Shown: piece by piece, positions 44,343 to 52,849 of the stretch
How positions within the stretch are numbered: the stretch's first letter is position 1
Layout: every line of letters starts with the position of its first letter
From: Rhodoferax sp. OV413
GTDB lineage: Bacteria > Pseudomonadota > Gammaproteobacteria > Burkholderiales > Burkholderiaceae_C
Length of the DNA: 54,052 bases
NCBI GenBank assembly: GCA_945861785.1
Contig: CAMAWD010000007.1
Location: 77,730-131,781 of the forward strand
Direction: 5' to 3'
The notes under the pieces: model-generated
The model's database searches: none
Told to the model about the DNA's origin: nothing
The model's input: the letters and a program-made list of their open reading frames with translations, nothing else
Translations under genes and position numbers: made by a program

Positions 44343-45230
44343 ATGCCGTACCAGTCGGTCTTCAAATCCGGTTTGTTCACCGGGCAGACCATCATCGTCA
44401 CCGGTGGCGGTAGCGGCATCAGTCGTTGCACGGCGCACGAACTCGCCGCCTTGGGCGCGACGGTCGTGCTGATGGGGCGCAATGCCGAGAAACTGGCACT
44501 GGTCGAGGCTGAGATCCGCGAGGACGGCGGTGTTGCCTTGTCGCAGGTCTGTGACATCCGTGAAGAAGCCATGGTGGTCAACGCGATCGATGCCGTGCTT
44601 CAAAAGCAGGGCCGCATCGACGCGCTGGTCAACAACGCCGGTGGCCAGTACCGCACCCCGATGAAGACCATCAGCACCAAGGGCTTCGAGGCCGTGGTGC
44701 GCAACAACCTCACCGGTGGGTTCATCTTCATGCGCGAGGTCTACAACCGCTGGATGGAAGCCAATGGCGGTGCAATCGTGAACATCATCGCCGACATTTG
44801 GCATGGCTGGCCCGAGTTTGCGCATTCCGGCGCAGCACGTGGTGGCATGCTGACCTTGACCGAGACGGCCGCCTGTGAATGGTCGGCCGCCGGAGTGCGA
44901 GTGAACTCCGTCGCGCCAGGTGGTATTGCGTCCAGCGGTTTCGATACCTATGCACCCGAGATCCAGGACCGCCTGTTCGAATACGCCGAGCGCGTGCCAA
45001 TGCAGCGTTTCGGGACGGAGGCCGAGGTCGCCGCCGCGATCGTGTACCTGCTGTCGCCAGCAGCGGCCTACATCACGGGCACTTGCCTGCGCGTGGATGG
45101 CGGTGCACCGAATGCACGCACCACCTGGAATCTGCAGGCGCACAAGAACAGCCCGCCCTTCGAGGGCTTCCACCGTTCCCGCATGCCCGAGGTCTTGGTG
45201 AGAGGTCGTCGGGGTGCCACATCCGGCTGA
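44343..45230 (+). CDS. SDR, trans-2-enoyl-CoA/dienoyl-CoA reductase-like
   Basis: The 295-residue protein has IIVTGGGSGISRCTAHELAALG, CDIREE, LVNNAGGQYRTPMKTIS and a catalytic region WPEFAHSGAARGGMLTLTETAACEW, characteristic of PECR/DECR-type reductases, which lack the normal YxxxK and act on enoyl-CoA esters. The C-terminus extends about 35 residues past the usual TGTCLRVDGG. It likely works on unsaturated acyl-CoA intermediates of the pathway. Confidence 0.83.
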   Translation: MPYQSVFKSGLFTGQTIIVTGGGSGISRCTAHELAALGATVVLMGRNAEKLALVEAEIREDGGVALSQVCDIREEAMVVNAIDAVLQKQGRIDALVNNAGGQYRTPMKTISTKGFEAVVRNNLTGGFIFMREVYNRWMEANGGAIVNIIADIWHGWPEFAHSGAARGGMLTLTETAACEWSAAGVRVNSVAPGGIASSGFDTYAPEIQDRLFEYAERVPMQRFGTEAEVAAAIVYLLSPAAAYITGTCLRVDGGAPNARTTWNLQAHKNSPPFEGFHRSRMPEVLVRGRRGATSG

Positions 45231-45286
45231 GTTTCCGGGGTGCCGATGACCAAAGTGACGCGTCAACAGCCCGAGCTTGGAACTCC

Positions 45287-45822
45287 GTGAACACGTCTTC
45301 CCACCTCGACGTTTCCCATCTGCAGGCTGACACATCGCAGCGTCTGCTGGACTGCAGCCTCGGGGACTTGTTGCGTCGCAATGCTGCGGAAGTGCCCGAT
45401 CGCATCGCTCTGGTGGAGGGTATTGCCGATGCAACGCGATGCCGATGTTTCATATTGCTGGCGACGTGGTGGCGGAGATCGGCGCGTATTCCAGGCGGGG
45501 CACCTTTGTATTGATGCCCGAGTTCAATCCCGGATTGATGCTGGAACCGATAGAGACCGAGCGCTGCATGGCCACGTTGATCGTGGCTGCGGTGATTCTT
45601 CCCAAGGACGTGCGCAATCCGCCTTCGGTCGACCACCTGTTCCAGCATTGCCGCGAGAACCTCTCACCACAGAAGACGCCCGCACTCTGGTTCTTCGTGG
45701 ACCAGTATCCGATGGCGTCCACTGGCAAGATCCAGAAGGCTGAACGCATGACGCTGATTGCCGACAAGAAGATCCTGCCAGTTGAATGGGCCCGCTCACA
45801 GGCGCGGTCCTCCCATGCTTGA
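45287..45822 (+). pseudogene. Acyl-CoA ligase remnant with two internal deletions
   Basis: Three pieces match the 546-residue ligase at 35,465. The N-terminal piece (from GTG 45287, RLLDCSLGDLLRR, VPDRIALVEGIAD) lies in one frame. The next piece begins MPMFHIAG in another frame, then PGLMLEPIE. The C-terminal piece reads AAVILPKDVRNPPS, TPALWFFVDQYPMASTGKIQK. About 180 residues are missing at the first junction and about 190 at the second. The ATP-binding P-loop and hinge motifs are gone, so it cannot be an active ligase. Confidence 0.8.
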
Positions 45823-45843
45823 GCCCTTGACCGAGGTCCGTAT

Positions 45844-46638
45844 ATGACGCCCAGCCACTCCGAACGCCGTGTTGCCCTGATCACTGGAGCCGCCGGGGGG
45901 CTGGGAGGCGCCATCGCCCAGGAACTTGGAGACAAGGGTTTCGATCTGGTACTGCACGATCTGGTGGTCAACGACACGCTGCGCCAACTCTGCGCCACCC
46001 TGGAGTCTGGCGGCATCCGTGCCCGAGCGCTCGCGCAGGATATTGCCCAGGTGGATGAATTGCCGGCCTTTGTCGACGAAGCACATGGCGTTTTCGGGCG
46101 GCTCGATTGCCTCGTCAACAACGCCGGTGTGTCGGTGCTGTCGCGCGGTGACATTCTCGATGTATCGCCTGAAAGCTTCGACCGCTGCATCGCGGTCAAT
46201 CTGCGCGCCCAGTTCTTTCTGACCCAGGCCGCAGCCCGACGCATGGTGGCTGAACCAGCCACCGTAACGCCCGACAAGCGGCGTTCCATCATCACGATCA
46301 CCACGGTCGCGTTGGACCACATGGTGGCAACGGAATTGGCGGAATACTGCATCTCCAAGGCCGGCTTGTCCCATATGGTCAAGCATTTCGCCACCCGCCT
46401 GGTGACCGAAGGCATTGACTGCTACGAGGTTCGGCCCGGAATGATGTCGACCACCATGACCCGTTCATCGAGCGCCAAGTACCAGGCGCTGATTGAGTCC
46501 GGGTTTGTGCCGGCGCGGCGCTGGGGCGAACTGTCGGATGTCGGGCGCGCCATCGCGGCATTGGCCGACGGCTGTTTCAACTATGCCGTGGGCCAGACGA
46601 TCTCCATCGACGGCGGGATGGCCCTCAAGGCGTTCTGA
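45844..46638 (+). CDS. SDR oxidoreductase
   Basis: This 264-residue SDR of the 3-ketoacyl-ACP reductase type has ALITGAAGGLGGAIAQELG, LVNNAGVSVLSRGDI, AEYCISKAGLS with Tyr and Lys four residues apart, RPGMMSTTMTR and GQTISIDGGMAL. It is expected to be catalytically active on a ketoacyl or ring ketone substrate. It is the last gene of the plus-strand block and converges on the second Liv transporter. Confidence 0.85.
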   Translation: MTPSHSERRVALITGAAGGLGGAIAQELGDKGFDLVLHDLVVNDTLRQLCATLESGGIRARALAQDIAQVDELPAFVDEAHGVFGRLDCLVNNAGVSVLSRGDILDVSPESFDRCIAVNLRAQFFLTQAAARRMVAEPATVTPDKRRSIITITTVALDHMVATELAEYCISKAGLSHMVKHFATRLVTEGIDCYEVRPGMMSTTMTRSSSAKYQALIESGFVPARRWGELSDVGRAIAALADGCFNYAVGQTISIDGGMALKAF

Positions 46639-46689
46639 GATTGTTCCGCCTGCCCGTCCGAACTGGCGTGTACGTTGGCGACGCGGCGG

Positions 46690-47433
46690 TCAGTGTGCCG
46701 GCTTGCTGGATTCGGTGGGCCGCCCGAGGTACGAGTGTTGCAAGGTCGCATCGCCGCGCAGGCTGTTGCCAGGGCCTTCTGCGCGCACATGGCCGACCGC
46801 CATGACGTAGCCGTAATCGGCGATCTGCAATGCCTCGTCGGCATGTTGTTCCACCAGCAGGATCGTCAGGCCGTCCCGCCGCAGCGTTTGCAGCACCTCG
46901 AAAATGCGTTCCACGACCATCGGCGCAAGGCCCAGCGACGGCTCGTCGAGCAGCAGCAATTTTGGGTCGGCCATCAGGGCACGCCCGATGGCCAGCATCT
47001 GCTGTTCGCCGCCACTCATGGTTCCGGCGCGCTGGTTGACGCGGTCTTTCAGGATCGGAAACAGCGCGTAGACGTAATCGAGTCGGCGTTTGTAATGGGC
47101 CTTGGCGTCGCTGCCGCGCGCCAGGCGGTGAAATCCGAGGTCCAGGTTTTCGCCGACAGTCAGCGGTGCAAACACCTGCCGGCCTTCTGGCACCTGCACG
47201 ATGCCCAGTTCGACCACTGCCGGTGGTGCCAGCGCAATGATGTCCTTGTCCTCAAAGCGGATCGAGCCAGAGTTGGCTACCACCAGGCGCGAGATGGTGT
47301 TGATCAGGGTGCTTTTCCCGGCGCCGTTTGCGCCGACCACCGCAACGATCGCGCCTCGCGGCACGTGGATCGACAGGGAGTGCAGCGCGTCGGAGCCCTT
47401 GTACCCGGCAAACAGTTTTTCAGTGCGTAGCAT
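46690..47433 (-). CDS. livF: Second Liv-type ABC importer, ATPase LivF
   Basis: The 247-residue ATPase has Walker A GANGAGKST, VPEGRQVFAPLTVGENL, signature TMSGGEQQMLAIGRAL and Walker B LLLLDEPSLGLAP. It overlaps the livG stop by 14 bp and lacks the basic tail of the first LivF. It is the last gene of the four-gene livHMGF set. Confidence 0.9.
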   Translation of the reverse strand: MLRTEKLFAGYKGSDALHSLSIHVPRGAIVAVVGANGAGKSTLINTISRLVVANSGSIRFEDKDIIALAPPAVVELGIVQVPEGRQVFAPLTVGENLDLGFHRLARGSDAKAHYKRRLDYVYALFPILKDRVNQRAGTMSGGEQQMLAIGRALMADPKLLLLDEPSLGLAPMVVERIFEVLQTLRRDGLTILLVEQHADEALQIADYGYVMAVGHVRAEGPGNSLRGDATLQHSYLGRPTESSKPAH

Positions 47434-48220
47434 GGGTGGCTTTCCGGCCTATGTAGGCGGCAATCACTTTTTCGTCGTTGCGAACCGCGTCCGGCGTACC
47501 GTCGGCGATTTTGGCGCCTCGGTCCATCACGACGATGCGGTCACATGCAGTCATGATGAAGTCGATGTCGTGTTCTACCACCAGCATCGCCATTCCGCGC
47601 ATCTTGAGCGCAAGGATCATGTTCAGGAGGTTGCCTGTTTCAGCATCGTTCAGCCCGGCGGCCGGCTCGTCCATCATGAGCAGGGCGGGGTCGCTGGCGA
47701 GTGCGCGGGCAATGTCGACCAAGCGCAACTGGCCCAGCGTGAGGTGACCGATGGCGTCTGCGGCACGGCTGGCCAGGCCGACAAATTCGAGCAACTCCAT
47801 CGCACGGTCTCGCGCCTTGCGCTCCTGTGCTGCCAACGCGCGGCTGGAAAACAGTGCGCGTAGTATGCCGTCCGGAAACTTCGGATGCAGTCCGAGCAGC
47901 ACATTCTCCAGAACGGTCATTCCGTGGAAGAGCCGCACAATCTGGAAGGTGCGGGCCATTCCCATCGGGCTGCGGGTGTGGGGCGGCGCATCGGTGACGC
48001 GCTGGTCCCGGAAGTAGATGTCGCCGGACGTCACCGGCCGCACGCCGGTGATCAGGTCGAACATGGTGGATTTGCCCGCGCCGTTGGGGCCGATCAGCCC
48101 CGTGACCTGGCCGGTGAGCGCCTCGAAGGAGACCTCGTTCACGGCGACGAGCCCGCCAAACCGCCGTACCGCCTTGTCGATCTTGAGGATGGCCCGCTGG
48201 CCGTTGGTTGCAACTGTCAT
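47420..48220 (-). CDS. livG: Second Liv-type ABC importer, ATPase LivG
   Basis: The 266-residue ATPase has Walker [45 protein letters not shown] and [13 protein letters not shown] 48220 is used because the family begins there (MTVATNGQ); a longer frame would overlap livM. Confidence 0.9.
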   Translation of the reverse strand: MTVATNGQRAILKIDKAVRRFGGLVAVNEVSFEALTGQVTGLIGPNGAGKSTMFDLITGVRPVTSGDIYFRDQRVTDAPPHTRSPMGMARTFQIVRLFHGMTVLENVLLGLHPKFPDGILRALFSSRALAAQERKARDRAMELLEFVGLASRAADAIGHLTLGQLRLVDIARALASDPALLMMDEPAAGLNDAETGNLLNMILALKMRGMAMLVVEHDIDFIMTACDRIVVMDRGAKIADGTPDAVRNDEKVIAAYIGRKATHATH

Positions 48221-48233
48221 GTGCCGGCCTCCG

Positions 48234-49217
48234 TCAGCGTTCGACCGTGCCGCGTGCACCGGTGCCGAACAACCTGCGCCAGCGCAGGTTTTCCAGCAGG
48301 CCTGACAGACCGTGCGGCAGGAAGATCAGGAAGAGCAGGATGAAGGCGCCGTAGACCAGTGTCTCCAGTTCCCCGAACGAGACCAGCACCTGCGGTAGCA
48401 GTACAACAACGATCGAACCCAGAACCGGGCCAAAACGTGTGCCAAGGCCGCCCACCACGGCGATGGTCAGGACGCTCACCAGGATGCGGAAATCACTCAT
48501 ACTGGGGTCGACGCGCAGGCTCATCATCGAAAAACACATGCCGGCGATACCTGCTATCACCGCAGCGAGAACGAACATGCGCAACTTGTAGTTGGTGACA
48601 GGAACGCCCAGTGCGGAGGCGGCCGTCTCATCGTCACGGATGGCTTGCAACGCGCGCCCTATGTGGCTGCGGATGATGAAGTCGTGCAACAGCAGGACCA
48701 ATCCCAGTAAGACCAGGATCACGTAATAGATGGCCACCTTGCTCAGTGGCGCGTCGCCGAACACCAGTGGCGGCACCGCCAGACCAGTGGATCCCCCGGT
48801 GAAGTCGATCCAGCGGATCACCACGCCATAAAAGATGAGTCCGAAGGCGAGGGTGGCCATGGCCAGGTAGTGGGTTCGCAAGCGTAGCAGCGGAATGCCG
48901 ATCACCAGTGCCACGGTGGCGCACAGGCCGATGCTTGCCAGCATGGCCCAGACGGGGGACCACTGCGCTTTCAATTGCAACAGCGAAAAGGCATACGCGC
49001 CGATCGCGAAGAAGGCCTGCTGACCGAGTGATATCTGGCCGGTATACCCATAGAGCAGATTGAATCCCATGGACAGGATGGCGTAGATCCCGATCAGCAT
49101 CACCAGTCGCAGCTGGAAACCGCTGGTGATGAAAGTTGGCAGCACTGCGGCTATCGCCAGCACCACGAATACCGGTGTGATGGATTTGCGTTGCGGTGCG
49201 GTCGACATGGTGCTCAT
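48234..49217 (-). CDS. livM: Second Liv-type ABC importer, permease LivM
   Basis: This 327-residue permease has [73 protein letters not shown] and a C-terminal [13 protein letters not shown]. Its ATG overlaps the livH stop (ATGA). Confidence 0.92.
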   Translation of the reverse strand: MSTMSTAPQRKSITPVFVVLAIAAVLPTFITSGFQLRLVMLIGIYAILSMGFNLLYGYTGQISLGQQAFFAIGAYAFSLLQLKAQWSPVWAMLASIGLCATVALVIGIPLLRLRTHYLAMATLAFGLIFYGVVIRWIDFTGGSTGLAVPPLVFGDAPLSKVAIYYVILVLLGLVLLLHDFIIRSHIGRALQAIRDDETAASALGVPVTNYKLRMFVLAAVIAGIAGMCFSMMSLRVDPSMSDFRILVSVLTIAVVGGLGTRFGPVLGSIVVVLLPQVLVSFGELETLVYGAFILLFLIFLPHGLSGLLENLRWRRLFGTGARGTVER

Positions 49218-50095
49218 CGCTTTTCCGCCTCGTAGTCGCCGAGCAGGCCATAAGGACGCACAAACAACACCAGCAGGATCAACAGGAAGATGGCTGGCTC
49301 GGCATACAGGCTGGTGCCGTAACCTGCCATGAGCGACTCCATCATACCGATGGCAATGCCGCCGGCCGCCGCTGCGAACGGGCTGCCGAGGCCGCCCAGG
49401 ATAGCGGCCATGAATCCCTTGACCGTCAGGATCAGACCCATGCCGATCTGGCCACCCAGGATGGGCCCAACCAGGATGCCCGACATGCTGCTGACCAGCG
49501 CGCTGAAAAGAAAGCTGAACTGCACGATGCGCTCGGAGCGGATGCCCATCAGCAGGGCAACCCGCGGGTTGACGCCGGTGGCTCGGACCGACAAGCCGAA
49601 GCGCGTGCGGTAGAGGATGAACCAGGTCACTGCCAGGCAGGCCGCGAACAGGGCGATGATCGCGAGTTGCTGGGAATTGGTGATCAGGACCCCCAGTTTC
49701 ATCGGCTCGAGCGAAAACAGGGTAGGCACGAACTGCTGGTCCGGACCCCAGATCTGCAGCGCTGCACCGAAAATGACGATCGCAGCACCCAAGGTCCCCA
49801 TCATGATGGTCAGCGGGGGCGCGCCACGGCGCACCAAGGGCCGGTACACCCCGTAATCCAACCCCAGGGCGACCAGCATCACCGCCACCAGCACCAAGGG
49901 CACGGCAAGCCCCAGCGGGACCGCGGCGGTCACAGAAAACAGGATGGCGCACATGGCGCCCAGCATCACGAAGTCGCCCTGCGCAAAGTTGATGACGCGG
50001 CTGGAACCGTAAATGATTGACAGCGACAGCCCGATCAGGCCATAGACGCTGCCATTCGTGATTCCGGCAAGCAGAAGATAACCAAGTTTTTCCAT
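49214..50095 (-). CDS. livH: Second Liv-type ABC importer, permease LivH
   Basis: This 293-residue permease has VINFAQGDFVMLGAM, VRATGVNPRVALLMGI, GFMAAILGGLGSPFAAAAGG and about eight hydrophobic segments. It is the first of livHMGF. A 170-bp gap to the binding-protein gene shows no strong terminator, so transcription from upstream may continue into it. Confidence 0.92.
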   Translation of the reverse strand: MEKLGYLLLAGITNGSVYGLIGLSLSIIYGSSRVINFAQGDFVMLGAMCAILFSVTAAVPLGLAVPLVLVAVMLVALGLDYGVYRPLVRRGAPPLTIMMGTLGAAIVIFGAALQIWGPDQQFVPTLFSLEPMKLGVLITNSQQLAIIALFAACLAVTWFILYRTRFGLSVRATGVNPRVALLMGIRSERIVQFSFLFSALVSSMSGILVGPILGGQIGMGLILTVKGFMAAILGGLGSPFAAAAGGIAIGMMESLMAGYGTSLYAEPAIFLLILLVLFVRPYGLLGDYEAEKR

Positions 50096-50265
50096 TTGGC
50101 AGACTCAAGTGTCAACGCGGCTGATGCACGCAGCAATGTCGCGCGCGCCGGGTTCCGATCTAACAGACATGCGACAGCGACAGGCCACAGCTCGAATGGC
50201 GGCGGGCTGGTCACCGCCTGGCACCGGCCGCGCCACAGGGTGGGCAACCGGCGCATCTCCGACAC

Positions 50266-51504
50266 TCAGTTCTTGGGCTTGAGCTTGCTCATGTCTGGAA
50301 CGACCAGCTTCTCCCCTTTGTTGGCCACTTCGGTGAAGACGAAGAATTGGCGGTCCGGTACGCCATGGTGCTGGGCTCCGGGGCCGAACTGGTAACCCAC
50401 GCCTTTTTGACCTTGCATGCCTTCAAATTTCCCGACGCGTTCGGTTGCATCACGGATCGCCTTGCGCGCAGCGACCAGATTTCCGCTGTTGATGGCTTTT
50501 TGCACCTCGGCGTCAGATAACATCCTGACCGCCAGGGTAGCGGCGTCGTACCCCATCGCCGGGGACGGCGAAGGCTGGATGGGCTTGAACTTGGCGTTGT
50601 AGTCGGCATACAGCTTCGCGACTTCCGGGCGCGTCATGTCCACCGACGTCGGCACAAGGATGCCATCGGCAGACTCACCGGCCAGCTTGAGGAAGGCCCC
50701 CATGATGCCGACGCGGGGCATCACGATCGGGCTCTTGATGCCGAGTTGGCGCATCGTGCGCGCGACGCGGGCGCCGTCGGCCGGGTAGGGAAACACCAGC
50801 ACCACATCCGGCTCCGTCTGACGCAGGTTGATCACCTGCGGCGACACGTCGGTGGCGGCCATGTCGTAGGTCTGCTGGGTCAGCACCTTGATTCCCTTGG
50901 CCTCGAGCGACTGGATCGTGGAGCGCGCACCGTCGGCGCCAAAGGGCGTCGAGTTGTTGATGACGGCGACCTTCTTGATGCCCATCTCGGCGAAGGCGTC
51001 GGCGACGGCGATTCCGTCCTGTGCGGCCTTCGGACCGAAGCGGAAATGCCATACGGCGTTGTCGGTCAGGTTGTTCGCGGACGCCGCCAACATGTAGTAG
51101 GGGATCGAATTCTGGGCGGCGACAGGAATCATCGCGGCGGCGGGGGCGGACGGACTGCCGCCGATGATCATCAGGGCCTTGTCGTCTTCGGCGCAACGGC
51201 TGGCGAAGGTCGCGGTGAGTTGGGGATCCGTCTTGCCGTCATACGCGATGACTTCGATCTTGCGCCCGTTGATGCCGCCCTTGGCGTTCAAGGGCTCGAT
51301 CACCATGTTGATGCCGTTCAGGCTCTCGATGCCGGTGTCGGCGGCCGCGCCAGAGCGGTCGTCGACCACGCAGATCTTCAGCGGCAACGGGGTCTGTGCG
51401 GATGCACTGCTGGCGCATGCGCCAACGATCGCGCCGACCATGGCGCCAGCGAAAACGCCGTGGCGTGCTGGGGCAAGAAACTGGTGGATCCTGGTGAGTT
51501 GCAT
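50266..51504 (-). CDS. livK: Second Liv-type ABC importer, periplasmic binding protein
   Basis: The 412-residue type I binding protein has a signal peptide ending near ASSASAQT, then LKICVVDDRSGAAADTGIESL, AYDGKTDPQLTATFASRCAEDDKAL, NNSTPFGADGARSTI and VMPRVGIMGAFLKLA. It is clearly different from the first binding protein, so the two importers should prefer different ligands. GAGGAGAC precedes the ATG. It is the promoter-proximal gene of the set. Confidence 0.9.
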   Translation of the reverse strand: MQLTRIHQFLAPARHGVFAGAMVGAIVGACASSASAQTPLPLKICVVDDRSGAAADTGIESLNGINMVIEPLNAKGGINGRKIEVIAYDGKTDPQLTATFASRCAEDDKALMIIGGSPSAPAAAMIPVAAQNSIPYYMLAASANNLTDNAVWHFRFGPKAAQDGIAVADAFAEMGIKKVAVINNSTPFGADGARSTIQSLEAKGIKVLTQQTYDMAATDVSPQVINLRQTEPDVVLVFPYPADGARVARTMRQLGIKSPIVMPRVGIMGAFLKLAGESADGILVPTSVDMTRPEVAKLYADYNAKFKPIQPSPSPAMGYDAATLAVRMLSDAEVQKAINSGNLVAARKAIRDATERVGKFEGMQGQKGVGYQFGPGAQHHGVPDRQFFVFTEVANKGEKLVVPDMSKLKPKN

Positions 51505-51587
51505 GTTGTCTCCTCGGGGCGAAAATGCCCGCTAGATCGAATGAATGGGATGCTGTCGCAGCGACAGAATTTGTACCTTTATTTATC

Positions 51588-51604
51588 GTACTCTACCTTA
51601 CTGT
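51588..51604. promoter_or_regulatory. Candidate shared operator near second livK
   Basis: GTACTCTACCTTACTGT matches the left half and the CTA core of the motif found at five other sites. It lies about 85 bp upstream of livK. Confidence 0.35.
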
Positions 51605-51753
51605 ACACCGCTTAACTTGAATCCTACCCTACGAAAGTTCTTTGCGCAAGCGCTCAAACCCGCCCCCACGAGCAGATCGTCTCGTGCCGCCGGTTGCTGC
51701 CGGCGTGGGCACCCCAATTGCTTAGGGTATTCCCGAGTGCGTCCATCAATATC

Positions 51754-51770
51754 GTACGGTATATTATTAG
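51754..51770. promoter_or_regulatory. Candidate shared operator near AttH-like gene
   Basis: GTACGGTATATTATTAG keeps the GTAC, TA and TATTA parts of the motif and lies about 80 bp upstream of ATG 51848. It is a weaker match than the 35,410 and 42,635 sites. Confidence 0.3.
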
Positions 51771-51847
51771 TTGCTTGCGTACCGTCTGTTGTGCGATTCT
51801 GGTTCAACCTCGGTGCCGACGCACCACCCCCTGTGAGGGCGTATTCA

Positions 51848-52839
51848 TGATCACCGCGAAAGATGCGGATTTCCACCCTTGCAATCCGGCTGATCTCAGC
51901 TGGACCGAAACCACCTTTCTTCCGTTTGGCGTTCCGGAGGCCGGCATATTTGGCAACGCCTATGTGCTTGCCCGCCCGAACCTCGGCGTCGTCAGTGCCG
52001 CAATCATCGTGAGCCAGGGTTTTTGCCGGCAGCCGTATGAGATCGATTTCACCGACCCGCAGATGCATCTGCCGTGCCCCGCTTCGTTTTCGAAGTACAC
52101 CCTGGACAACGGCCTGAGCGTGGAGGCGATCAATGGCGCGCGGGACTACCACCTGACCTACCGCAATGCGCTGGGTGCCTGTAGTTTCGACCTGCATTTC
52201 CGCGGGCTGCATCGCCCGTTCGATCCGCATGATCCGACCGAGAATCCGCTGCTGGAGGCAGCCAAGGGTGACCCGCACGATCCGCGCATTGGAATCGAAT
52301 GGACCAACGGCCATTTCGAGGTCAAGGGTCATATCACTGGTGAACTCGAGTTGCGAGGCCGTCGCTACGAAGTCGATTATTACGACGGGATGGACCACAG
52401 CTGGGGACCCCGGCCACAGGTTGGCACGCGGGCAGTTTCCTGGATTTCCGTGAACTTCGGGGATGACCTTGCATTTCACCTGGCCGTGCCGATGAACATC
52501 GAACGCGGGGAGGTGACCTATGACGCATTGAGATTCGGTTTTGTGATGGACCACGGGCAGACCTTCGGATTGGTCGAGGCAAGTGTTCGGGCCACGCGGG
52601 TCGACCTGCTGGCAACCACGAACCATATTCGCTGCAAGGACGTGCGTGGCCGGGAGTGGGAATTCTTCGGCAGTGTCGTTGGCGGGCACCCGTGGCACTC
52701 CTTCAATCCGTGCCACGTGTGTTACCAGTCGCTGATGCGTTACCACTGGGGCGATCGGGTCGGCTACGGCGAGTTCGGAGACATCTTCGGCCTGGACTAC
52801 CTGGCCGAGCGGATGTCGCGCAGCGGTCGTCACCGTTGA
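51848..52839 (+). CDS. AttH/CrtC-like calycin-fold protein (DUF7064-type), second copy
   Basis: The 330-residue soluble protein is beta-rich with the motif YYDGMDHSWGPRP (about residue 183), followed by WISVNFGDDLAFHLAVPM. It resembles the 30,463 product in motif and layout but is clearly diverged. Relatives of this fold bind or modify lipophilic molecules; the activity is unknown. It is followed after 10 bp by a phosphotransferase gene, repeating the association seen at 28.9-31.6 kb. Confidence 0.6.
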
Positions 52840-52849
52840 GGGCCAGGGC

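Larger units (their letters stand above)
51505..51847. promoter_or_regulatory. 343-bp divergent promoter region
   Basis: This AT-richer gap lies between the second livK and the AttH-like gene. It holds two copies of the shared motif (51,588 and 51,754) and no convincing gene. Short frames across it lack ribosome-binding sites and family features. Confidence 0.5.

Noticed and set aside
43299-45434. 711-codon minus-strand frame across the SDR genes
   Set aside because: It opposes three SDRs with full motifs; length alone is not evidence in this high-GC DNA.
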